From positions 881,343-945,342 of the forward strand of contig ML213503.1 of assembly GCA_004369045.1 (NCBI GenBank): DNA of 64,000 bases, read 5' to 3'. This document shows, in pieces, positions 1 to 10,806 of this stretch. The notes beneath the pieces were generated by a model that was given only the letters and a program-made list of their open reading frames with translations, was not told where the DNA came from and did not search any database. The DNA is from Heliocybe sulcata. Taxonomy: Eukaryota; Basidiomycota; Agaricomycetes; Gloeophyllales; Gloeophyllaceae. Each line of letters opens with the position of its first letter. Position 1 is the first letter of the stretch. A program made the translations under genes and the position numbers.

Positions 1-1336
1 CTATAGATACCAGCATTCGCGAGCAGGTTGAGGATGCTGTTACTCGGATATGCGAGTTCATGCGAAACTTTGGGTTCAAAGCTGGCGATCGTGGGTGTTC
101 TCCGGTCAGTGCCCATGGACAAGACTGAGCATATCTCCCTGATAGCTGCCAGGTTTCACAACCTTTTCAATCATTTCCCGCACTGCGTTCTGACCACGCA
201 CAAGGATACTCTGCCCATGTCAATGGTATGGCTGTTTGTATGCCTATCAAGGCGACTTGGATTAGAGGCCTCCCCGGTTGACTTTCCAAGGAAAGTCCTC
301 GCCCACGTGTCAGTTTCTGGCTCTGAGGAAGGTCTCTTGGTGGACGTCTATCGCACCGATCAGAAAGTGGTGCTCTCGGCGGAGGCCGACATCCCTGCCA
401 CGCTCGCAGCCGTTGGAATCCCGCGTAATCAGTCGAATATACATGAAATACAGACCAGGGCTAGCCCGGCAGGACCCATGCTTCTGCGCGCTGCTCGGAA
501 TATCGGCGGTTCGTTCCATAGAATGACGCAGGCCGAGTTCGACGAGATGGCGCAGACCGACTATGAGAGCGCCAGCTATGCCGCGATTTGTGCGGACTTG
601 ATCCTTACGAACAACGGACGTGCGCTGGCGCACCTGGTGGACCCCGAATGGCCCACACGACTAGATGTTGCGCCAGTGCTAATGGACTCTCTTGCTCCGC
701 TGTTGTCGAGTATGAATAGTAATCTCCTTGAGAAGCGCTGCAAGGAGATACTGGCCGAGAGCGAGGTAAGAGCCACGCAGTACCGCAGTGGGGGAGTAAA
801 GCACTTCTGTGGGATGTTCTTTACCCATGTTACCTATGCCTACACAGGATGTATCGTGGGATGGGAGGCAAGTTCATCCCCAGATACTGCACCGTTGGTA
901 TGCTTATCCATCCTTGCACAGCCGACTTGCATGGCAAGTGAAGAATGGATTGTTCGCATGGGGGTAGACCAACTCAGCGGCGGTCGACATCAACCATTTT
1001 ATAAGGTCATTACGTTGATGGGCTCTCCGAGGTGTACGTCGCGCCCCATCAATGATCTGCCTTCTACTCACCAGGGGCCTCGTAGACGTCGCTGAACAGA
1101 ATATTATGCCCATGGATCCCACTCCGCCACATCTTGTACGGAGTTTCTTTCTCAAACACCAGACCATGGGGATGTACTTTGAAGACGCGGATATTGCGGA
1201 AGATCGGCGTGGAAGGATGCTCTTGAGTCGAGAACTGCGGCTCAAGTATCCTCAGGACGATGAGGCTGGGGCACAATGGGTCGAGATGGGCCGCCTGAGG
1301 GCTCACTGGGGAATTGAAGGTAGTACTTATAGGTAG
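1..1336 (+). CDS. FBXO21-like F-box / transglutaminase-like / YccV protein (5' end outside window)
   Basis: Partial gene entering from the left edge. My exon model is about 14-90, 146-867, 922-1031 and 1075-1336 (TAG). The N-terminal part visible here resembles the SirB1/transglutaminase-like region of FBXO21-type proteins (FHNLFNHFPHCVL, then SMVWLFVCLSRRLGL). The C-terminal part is a YccV (hemimethylated-DNA-binding) domain: HFCGMFFTHVTYAYTGCIVGW, CMASEEWIVRMGVDQL, QPFYKV, VDVAEQNIMP. In animals FBXO21 is a substrate receptor of an SCF ubiquitin ligase. The F-box itself would lie upstream of the window, so it is not seen. The intron at 868-921 uses a GC-AG border; keeping it spliced restores the family motif VGWE-PTCMASEEW. 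Family assignment is fairly secure; the start is unknown. Confidence 0.75.
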
Positions 1337-1459
1337 TGGGGCTGTGGAATTCGCGTTAGTGTACTTTCAATTCAGCTGTAACTTTCCAGCCTTGCCACAA
1401 AGGCGACCTTCGTGACATGTGACAGGACGCGTCTCCCAAGGCTTTTCAGCCACACCAAA

Positions 1460-3461
1460 ATGTACGCCAATACTGCTCGGACAAACACATACACTCCTAC
1501 CTACTCTGCCCGGCCAGGACCCAGTGTCACGGACGACTATGAACGTACGTACGATATATACATGATAACTATGGTGCTGACGGTTGTCTAGGATGGTACA
1601 CAGAACCAACGCCTAGTAATCGCATGCTGTTGTCTTTGCGCTCCGGCCTCGACTCCGAAATATCCTGGGCGTTAGACCGACTCTGCCGACTTTGCAACAA
1701 TGAGCACTTTATGCTGAAATCGATACCAGGTCTCACGAATGCTCTGTTCGAATGGCCGGAGTGGTATGTCGCTGAGTGTGAAGACAAGAAGGACCTGTAC
1801 GACAGCCTGTTCTCATCGTCACCAGAGATACACAGCATGAGGAGGCATAGTTTGGAGGCCTTGTTCATCTTGCGGAACTCTATCGTGAACGAGCCCAATG
1901 CGACTGAGCTGGCGAATCATCCCAAGACTTTGCCGCTCTTGCTACGCATACTTCGCACAGTACGCCCGAGCACAGATGCCAAGACCGAATTCCTGCTGAA
2001 CGCGATTGAAATCCTCCAAATGATTGCTTCTAATCTGGTGTTCCCCTCATCCGGGCCCTCAGGCTCAAATCCCATCCCGACCATGGAGCGCATTGCGGGC
2101 TCTTCAACCAACCGGTCCCTGGTGATCGCGTGTCTGATGACCTTGACCCATCTCCTGTCGAATCCAAAGAATGCATCTCATCTCTCTCCGGAATCGCCTG
2201 CGCTAGAAGCTGCCATCCGCTACCTCCCGCTGTTCGTAGACAAGCCTCTCGTCGATGCTTGTCTCCACTACCTGTACAGCCATCTCTCACACTACAGTAT
2301 GGCTAGGGCATTCCTGATGCATCGTGAGATGCCGAGTACGCTCAAGGTGCTCGTCAGTCTCTTACTGCACGAGCAAGTGGAGGAGACGGTCACCATGGAC
2401 ATCAGCCAACCTGTGATTACAGCGCCGGAGGTGACTGTCACCCAGAGAGATCATGAGCTCACGCAAGAGGAGCTGGATAAGCTCGTATCTCTACCAGAGC
2501 CTCAACGATGTTACGAATGGTAGGTTTTTCCTTCCCTCCTGTCGCATTTGTCACTGACACGGTCTACAGGATGAGGACTATGTTCGTCGCGAAGCCCGAA
2601 GGAGAGTTGACTCAAGTGGAGTTCTGGAACCTCTATAAAGACATCTTCCAACGTTACCAAGAACAGTCTCCGCTTTTGGTAGCCTCGGACGTGATCAAGA
2701 ACGTGAATCTCGTGTTCCCTTCCGCTCAGGCTATGGTCTTGCCCGGACCACCCCAGAAGTTCGTCGTTCGCGGCGTCGACAGGAGAAAGGACAGCACCGC
2801 GAACGAGAGGTTCAAATGTCACTGGGATCGAGACCAGTGCGCAGCGCCTCCTTTCAGTTCGACGTCCGAGCTATGCGAGCATGTCCTAGACGAGCATATC
2901 CGGAACTTCAAAACCGTTGATGTGCCATGTCTTTGGGCGACATGTCCGAATCCACCAGTAGCGAAGTCAATCATCCGGTCCCATGTCCTGACACACTTAC
3001 CGGCTCCTGAGCCACCAAAGAAACATCCCTCTCAGCCGAGTGAAATCACCCTCCCATTCGAGGGTTATCCTCATCCCTCCGCTGACCCTACTACTCGGCC
3101 ACCGCCACCACTCCGGAAGGCAGTGGTTACCTTCCAGCGTCCAGCAGTGGACGCACCATCCACGTCGCTTACCGCCCTCCTATGCCTACGAATCCTCTTC
3201 CGAACGTCCTCGGCTTCTGCAGACGCGGCACCTAAACTAGATGCGGACCACTTCGGGTTCCCGGGCGTCGTGGAAGAGGTTGAAGAGGAGGACGAGGCGG
3301 ATACGGCCATCCAGGCTGATGAGAGCGAACGGGAAGCTGAGATGAGAGGGCGGAAGGCATTCGTCCGGGTGCGGAAGATGATGGAGAATGTACGGCTGCG
3401 TGACGAGACGCTGAATGGGTGGGTTGTAGAGATGGTGGACGCTGGCATGTCGGGACATTGA
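1460..3461 (+). CDS. RSC9/ARID2-like subunit of a SWI/SNF-type chromatin remodeller
   Basis: Three exons: 1460-1544, 1592-2519 and 2570-3461. Splicing joins DDYER to WYTEPTPSNRMLLSLRSGL, and RCYE-W to MRTMFVAKPEGELTQVEFW in frame. The N-terminal two thirds are helical armadillo-like sequence (LDRLCRLCNN, FILRNSIVNEPNATELAN). An RFX-like winged-helix segment follows (FWNLYKDIFQRYQEQSPLL) and then a Cys/His-rich stretch (FKCHWDRDQC, LCEHVLDEH, PCLWATCPN, RSHVLTHLP) like the zinc fingers of Rsc9/ARID2. The C-terminus is acidic (VVEEVEEEDEAD). The family belongs to the RSC/PBAF nucleosome remodeller and acts in the nucleus. It ends about 125 bp before the next gene on the same strand. Exon borders are my reading of splice motifs. 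Confidence 0.8.
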
Positions 3462-3585
3462 CATTCGGATATGCACTTAGTATATAGTTCCTAATTTTAG
3501 GACTTGTGTAGTGACCGATGCGATTTGATGTTGCACCCTGTTCGCGTTCCGTCCTCGATCGCGTCTCCGAAGCATGCAACGTGGT

Positions 3586-6221
3586 ATGGCGCCCCGCCGT
3601 AATACTTTGCAATCCCAATCCCTAGTTCCCAAGTTCGTCTTGATATATTCCAAACTCTTTCAGGCAGGTTCCGTCGGTCTTCTCTTCTCACTCTAACTCA
3701 CGACAGTCACTGCATATCAGGGCGTTGAACCTGCTGCTATCAGTCCAAGTGCCAGCCATGAGAGATTCTGGTCAGACCTGCTTGAATTGCAGGTCAATCG
3801 CGACTTTCTTCTGCAGGAGCTCAGTGCACTCAGCAAAGACGAATGTCTGAGCGAGTTAAAGGTGCGAGTCATGTTTCATAGGTTGTCGACTCTGACTGAA
3901 GGCTCTTGTAGTAGCCATTCCTGAACGCGCTTTTCAAAGAATGCGTTGACTTCGCTCGGAGTGCTGCTTACGATGACCCAAAGAAGCCCAACTCTCTGGA
4001 GACACTTTCCGTATTCTGTAGATGTATCCTGAGTAAAGACCTTACTGGGTGGGAGGTCATGGAAGTGTTCACTGGCGGGGTGCGCGGGAGTGACCAGTTC
4101 TTCATGGTACGCATTCCCTTTGATATTTGTTGGTGTGAGTCGAACTGCTAACTCGACGCGTTAACCAGACATTCGTGGAGATGATTGACCACCTCATCGG
4201 TGATCAGGCAGCTGGTGGTGGGTACTGTGTATTCGGCACTAGTCCTCCCTTTGCAGTCGCTTATGGTTCGGCAGCTTCCCTGCGGCACCAGGTCATTCAA
4301 TTAGCTATCATCTTTATGTGTCGCATTGCACAGCTCAGTCCAGGAGCTTATTTTCTCCGTCGCGACCTCTGGCCTTCGATATGTGACGTACGTCCCCATA
4401 CGTACGCGAAAGCCTAAACAGCAGCGATTAATAGGCTGAGGAAGTTCCTAAAACACCAAGATACAAGACAGTTCTCTTTCGAGGCAGCATTGCTTATCTG
4501 CCTATTGGCCAATTTCCACCGCTCAGATTCTGCAAAGCTCAATCCCTACGTTCACCGCATTCGCGAGACAGTCGACGTCGATGTCATGCGTAGCATCTCC
4601 AAGGCATGTACCTTCGCGGCAGAAAGGAGTACCAAGTACGTCGTTGCGCTCAGTGCGGCACTGTCATCGTGCTAAGAACTGGCAGAACCTACCAGAGTAT
4701 CATGGATGACTCCGAACCGACGTTCATGAGCTCGGTTGGAACCTTAATTACCAGTCTACGTCCTGACCGTGCGCTTGCAGCGAAACCAGTCGATCCACCT
4801 CGCGAGCTCTTCAAGGATCAGTATGTTTAGTCTATGCTGTCTCCTGTCATGACGCTCAACCACAGAAATCAGGCCCATCGAAGCTGCTCTGGCCTTACTT
4901 CCTGCGTACGAATTTCTATATGTGAATCCGGTGTTCTCTTCTCTTCTACTGGAAGAACTGCACCTCCTGTCCGAAAAACCTACGGGCGGTTCCGGAGGTT
5001 CCTTGGTTGTGACGCTCTTGACGTTATCGTCATATATTTTGTCTCATGCAACGTCGTCGGGATCTGCGCGGGCTGCTGCGTACGGAAACATGGCCTTGCA
5101 CGTCCTGAGAGTCATGGTGGAGAACGATGCGATATTCCGAATACTCTCCAAACCGCATACAGTTGATATACGATTGTGTCGGCAAGTGAGTGATCCTTGT
5201 TATTCGCCTCCTTCCGACGGCCTCAGACGTTATAATAGAGGTTACCAGCCCTCCCGGTGCAACCGTCGCCACGCCCTCCGATTTGTGCCTTGCTAGACTG
5301 TTGTATGCTATGGCTGCGCCATAATCTGCATAAGAAACTGCAAACAAGTTCTTACATGTAAGTTTCTAACGTGTACCGCAGGTCGACCATCTTTTGCCAA
5401 CTCAAAGGGGTTAGCATTTGCGTCAAGATATGCTACCGAACCTTGTGGACATTGCGTCGGGACGGTATCCGCCTCGGTAATCAGTCATATCACATATCCA
5501 TGCTCAGAGAACTAACGAAAGTACAATAGACTATCACTGGCAAGAACTCTGGAAAGCTATCATCGCACTGCTGGAGTTCCTCGCCCGAGACGACATTGTC
5601 ACCACCGGCGGCAGTATCTCTCGATTGCAGTATGATGTCGGTACTGGTTGTTTGTGTCATCGGAACGGTCATCCTGACTTGCGTCTCAGACGCTACAATT
5701 GTTGGACTTCGCGCTTTGTAATTGCGAGGCGTTGTTCTCCTCCCCACAGTCGGTACACGAATGCATCGTAAGCCGCCTCAGCAGCTGTTCGCGCCCATTG
5801 CTAACTGTCGGGTCATATGAAGTACGAACTTGTTCGTTCTGTCGCAACTTTGAGGAAGCAGAACATAACTCCAGATGTGGGATCCCCTCCTACGCACCAC
5901 CGTCGCAGGCAATCGTCGGCCAGCTCAGTTGTGAACCATGACCCCTTGACACATATCTTGCGGAGTGTTACTTTTTACGAAGAGAAGATCCACACGGCGA
6001 ACGCGCGGTCTGCGAAGGAGGCAATGCGCGTTGTGGCAAAGCAGGTCGAGGCCGACGGGGTCCTTGGGTCGCGAGACTCGGGACAATTTAGCGAGCCTTT
6101 GTGAGTGCATCTTTGTACACGACCATGCCAGCTCATGACACAGGACTTTAGGAAACGGGAGGAGGACGTTTCGGGATTTGCTAAATATGCGGCGTTAGAC
6201 GGGCTATCGCTAATGCCATAA
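3586..6221 (+). CDS. ARMH3 (C10orf76/DUF1741)-like armadillo-helical protein
   Basis: Gene broken by many short introns. Start ATG at 3586 gives MAPRRNTLQSQSLVPKFVL and a first exon ending near 3667. Diagnostic segments in order: ERFWSDLLELQVNRDFL, PFLNALFKECVDFAR, LETLSVFCRCILSKDLTGW, SLRHQVIQLAIIFMCRI, QLSPGAYFLRRDLWPSI, LLANFHRSDSAKLNPY, and near the end a segment ending VVAKQVEADG. The last exon gives KREEDVSGFAKYAALDGL and stop TAA at 6219-6221. Human ARMH3 works at the Golgi with PI4KB and GBF1; the fungal role is inferred from that. The first intron (3668-3706, 39 nt) is unusually short and the first exon is the least certain part. Internal exons between 4,600 and 5,800 need transcript data. 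Confidence 0.75.
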
Positions 6222-6905
6222 GAGGGACTGGGAGATGGTGTCGCTTTTACACACGTACTCTGTCCGTTCAACAAGTGTACATTTCTGACATTCTCCTGAG
6301 GCCGCAAAATACTATGCAAGTACTATACTAGGAAACATTCGTTGTGGCATAGGTCGGCTTAACGCGCCTCACGGAATCCCGAGTCGACAGTAATAGTGAA
6401 AGACTTTTTAATGGCTCTGATTATGTAATACACGTTTTAGGAAAGAGGCGGCAGGGGTTTGTGGCATTGCCTGCGGTCTTAACGTGATAAAAGACGCCGT
6501 TTGCATAGGAGTTGATCATGCTAGGATCCTGTCTACTGCCCTGTCGGTGCCAGTATCCTCGCAATTGGTAGCGCCCTGCATGTGTAAAGGAGAGGCGTAA
6601 ATACCGAAGGGCAAGCCTCCCGCCACTGGACGAGGTGAGGCAGGCTCCGAGTAACATCGGACAGATGGCAAAGATTACGCTTATAAGAAGAGCGCTTGAA
6701 GGTGACAAGACTCTTGATAGACTTTATCTCTTACCGTAACAATGAGCGCGTCCTCGATAAGCTGTTGGCGGCGATCTGGTGGACTCGGTGAATGGCTCGG
6801 TGAATGAACATCTCGAGCATGATATAGGGTCTCGCGAGCCTGTCTCGCCTCTCACACCTCCTCTCGTTCTGCTCGAGGCGACCCCAGCTTAGGTGGTTGG
6901 CAGAC
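6222..6905. other. intergenic, ARMH3 to glycine dehydrogenase
   Basis: About 680 bp upstream of the glycine dehydrogenase gene. No reading frame here looks like protein on either strand. It probably holds the 3' end of the ARMH3-like mRNA and the promoter of the next gene. The last 100 bp are pyrimidine-rich on the + strand (cctctcacacctcctctcg), common just before fungal starts. Confidence 0.5.
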
Positions 6906-9900
6906 ATGCACCACCCCGCTCGTCTGCTGCCAAAGTGTCTCCTGAACCATGTCGGTTCTCATCGCCGCACGTCCTTGAGACTGGTCCTAGGGCGGGCGTT
7001 GGCGACACAGGCAGACTCCAATGTCTTCGCTCCTCTGGATACGTTCACTGATCGCCATATTGGACCTGACAACAATGAGACGTCTTACATGCTCTCGCAA
7101 TTGGGCTACGACTCCATGGATGCATTTATTGGGGCGACTGTCCCAGGAAAGATACGCGTGTCTGCATCTGATGTCAGCGACGAGTCCATTCCGCCTTTGA
7201 GCGAATCGGAGCTGCACCGTCGCGCGAAGGAGTTAGCCAGCGCAAACAAGCCTTTTAAAAGCTATATAGGCATGGGCTATCACACCGCTGTGGTCCCCCC
7301 CGTAATCCTGCGTAACGTAAGTTTGAATTGGCCATTTTGCCCCCGCCGAGCTTTAAGGTTAATGCGGACATCAGATAATTGAGAACCCGGCCTGGTATAC
7401 TCCCTATACTCCATACCAACCTGAGATTGCGCAAGGTACGACTAGCAGAACCGCTCGTATGACGGAAGGAAGCTGAACAAATGACGATTTGTAGGCCGTC
7501 TCGAATCCCTAGTTAACTTCCAAACGATGGTTATGTCTCTTACGTCAATGGATATCGCAAACGCCTCATTGCTTGATGAAGCAACAGCGGCTGCAGAAGG
7601 CATGGTCATGGCTTACGCGCAGAGCGCACAGAAGAAACGGACATTCTTTGTGGACAAGGGCGTCTCCCCCCAGACGCTCTCTGTTCTCCGTACGCGTGCT
7701 AAGGGCTTCGGTATCGAGCTGGTAATTGGAGATGCTGCAGACGTTAGCGACCATCTTTCTTCTGGAAAGGTCTGCGGCGTACTCGTCCAATATCCGGACG
7801 TCGACGGTCATATTCGGGATTATGGTTCATTAGCTGAGACTGTCCACAAAGCGGGCGCTTTGCTGATTTGCGGAACCGACCTCTTGGCGCTCACTATGCT
7901 GAAACCGCCAGGAGAGTGGGGTGCGGATATCGTCTATGGAAACTCTGCTCGGTTCGGTGTCCCTGCAGGATACGGAGGACCTCACGCTGCTTTTTTTGCG
8001 GTCACGGACGCTCTGAAGCGGAAGATGCCCGGTCGGTTGATTGGACGGAGTCGCGATACCATGGGACGCCCGGCCTACAGGCTTGCCCTGCAGAGTATGT
8101 CGTATTATTGACGCATACATTCATCTTCTGACCATTTTCGAATAGCCCGTGAGCAGCATATCCGTCGTGAAAAGGCCACCAGCAACATCTGCACCAGCCA
8201 GGCTTTGCTTGCGAATATGGCAGCCATGTATGCGGTCTACCATGGACCCGAAGGCTTGCGCAATATCGCGAATAAGGTACACCGCTTTACTCAGGTCCTC
8301 AAGTCATCAGTCGAAAGTGCGGGCTTTAAAGTTGCCAACGACGAGTTCTTCGATACCCTGACGGTGAATGTGGCAGCCAAGGGTGGCTTGAATGCCCAGG
8401 CTGTCCATGATGCGGCTGCGGCTGTTGGAATCAACTTCCGTCATGTGGACGATGCGCATGTTGGCATCACCCTGGATGAGAGCGTTGGTCCGAGGGATCT
8501 GGTGGACATCATCAACGTCTTCAAGGCCTCTGCTTCCTCTGCTTCGGTTGCTCTCGCCGATTTAAAGGTCCCGAACGAGCTCTGCATCCCATCCTCGCTG
8601 CAGCGCACCTCCAAATTCTTGCCGCATCCCGTCTTCAACTCGCAGCACTCCGAAACCGAGATGATGCGCTACATATATCACTTGCAGTCGAAAGATCTTG
8701 GTCTAGTCCACGCCATGATCCCGCTCGGTAGTTGCACGATGAAGTTGAACAGCACGAGCAGCATGATTCCTCTGACGTGGCCTGAATTCAGCGCTGTTCA
8801 TCCGTTCGCGCCGAAGGATCAAGTGAAGGGGTATCTCGAGATGATCAAGGTATGACTGGATGCAACACTGATCTTTCACGCCACTCACTGAGTGATGATA
8901 GGAACTCGAGGAGGATCTCTGCAAGATCACTGGCTTCCATTCTTGCTCGCTTCAGCCGAACTCTGGTGCAGCCGGAGAGTATGCTGGTCTGACCGTGATC
9001 CGGGCTTATCATGAATCTCGTGGCCAAGGGCACAGGGATATCTGTCTTATCCCCGTCTCTGCACACGGAACGAATCCGGCCGTAAGCAGCTTTACCTCTG
9101 ATGGGCCCCATTCAAGCTCACTGAAATATATTGCAGTCCGCTGTCATGGCCGGACTGAAAGTTGTCCCTGTCAAGAGTCTTCCGGATGGCAGCCTTGACT
9201 TGGACGATCTGAAGGCCAAAGCAGAGAAGCACAAGGACAATCTGGCCGCTTTCATGGTGCTTATCATGTCCTCTACTCTGCATAGCATATCTGTTCTAAC
9301 ATTTTCTTGCAGATTACATATCCGTCTACTTTTGGTGTCTTCGAAGCTGGTGTACAGGATGTAAGTCCCACTTACCAACCCGATTGACAATTGCGCTGAG
9401 CGCCCCAAACAGGCTTGCCGGACCATCCATGAGAATGGCGGTCAGGTGTATCTGGATGGTGCGACGATTGACGTTGGACTGCCTTTGGCCTTTCAACTGA
9501 CAGGACGTAGGTGCGAATTTGAATGCTCAAGTTGGTGTCACCAATCCCGCTACATGCGGTGGCGATGTTTGCCATCTGAACTTGCACAAGACCTTTGCTA
9601 TGTATGTCTCCGGCCACAATTGCTCTCTCGTTTTGTCTCATCATATTGTAGCCCTCATGGCGGTGGAGGTCCTGGTATGGGGTTCGTCCTGCTCTCAGTT
9701 TGCCTCTGCCTTTGGTCGCGCTGACTTCAATCTAGACCCATCTGCGTGGCAGAGCACTTGGCACCTTTCTTGCCCACTCACCCTATAGTCGCTACTGGCG
9801 GAGACAAGGCAATTGATGCCGTGGCCGCAGCACAGTTCGGCAGCGCCTCCATACTACTGATCTCATGGGCATACATCAAAATGCTTGGTGGACGAGGCCT

Positions 9901-10681
9901 GTCTGACTCATCCAAGATCGCCTTACTGAACGCCAACTACATGGCAAACCGTCTTTCTGGATATTATAACCTACGCTACAAGAATCATAATGGCCGGGTC
10001 GCTCACGAGCTGCTCATTGACCTTGCCGAGTTTGACAAAGCGGCCGGTCTCAAAGTTACTGACTTTGCGAAGCGCCTCCAGGTTAGCACTTAAGCACATT
10101 GTCCCAAAAGCCGGACTAACGGCCATTGCTCTAGGACTACGGATTCCATCCTCCAACATGTTCATGGCCTATCTCGACTTGCATGTTGATTGAGCCGACT
10201 GAGTCTGAAACCCTGGAGGAAATTGACAGGTGCGTGATTGAAGGAATGCGGCAAGATTCGTCAGACTCATGTCACCTCGCGTAGATTTTGTGACGCCATG
10301 ATCCAGATACACCAGGAAGCCCAGGACATCATTACGGGTAAACAGCCGAAGGATAACAACGTTCTGAAGAATGCACCGCATCCACCTCAAGTTATCGCTT
10401 TGCCTGATGCCGAATGGAGCAGGTACGCCTTGCCGGGATAGCCCTCGGCTCAATGCTCACGAATATTGGCTGCAGACCGTATTCTCGTATGACCGCCGCA
10501 TATCCTAAGCCTTGGCTGCTGGAAAAGAAGTTCTGGCCTACGGTATCCAGAATCGATGATGCTTATGGCGACTTGAACTTGATCGTACGTGGATGCTGTG
10601 CTCTCTGGGTGTGACGTCTGCTCATCGCCATTCCTTCAGTGCGACTGCCCGTCTGTGGAAGAGACCGCCGGCGATGCATAG
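6906..10681 (+). CDS. GCV2: glycine dehydrogenase (decarboxylating), P protein of the glycine cleavage system
   Basis: PLP enzyme that decarboxylates glycine and passes the aminomethyl group to the lipoyl H protein in mitochondria. ATG at 6906 opens a basic, arginine-rich presequence ([20 protein letters not shown]) before the mature start at FTDRHIGP. Landmarks: [132 protein letters not shown]-like [12 protein letters not shown], and the PLP-lysine motif HLNLHKTF followed by [10 protein letters not shown]. Later exons give [28 protein letters not shown] and the end [18 protein letters not shown] with TAG at 10679. Around a dozen short introns. Full length for the family (about 1,000 residues). 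GLYDH is a known neighbour of the agaricomycete matA locus. Confidence 0.93.
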
Positions 10682-10806
10682 AGTCGCTCCGTTTCTTGGA
10701 TTTGCCGCCCTCAAGCGAGGGTACCTACTACGCACCTGGCGCAATGCTCAACCACGCGCGCTGTTAGATGCTGTATCAGTATAGTATTATATAGTATCCT
10801 GTAGAA

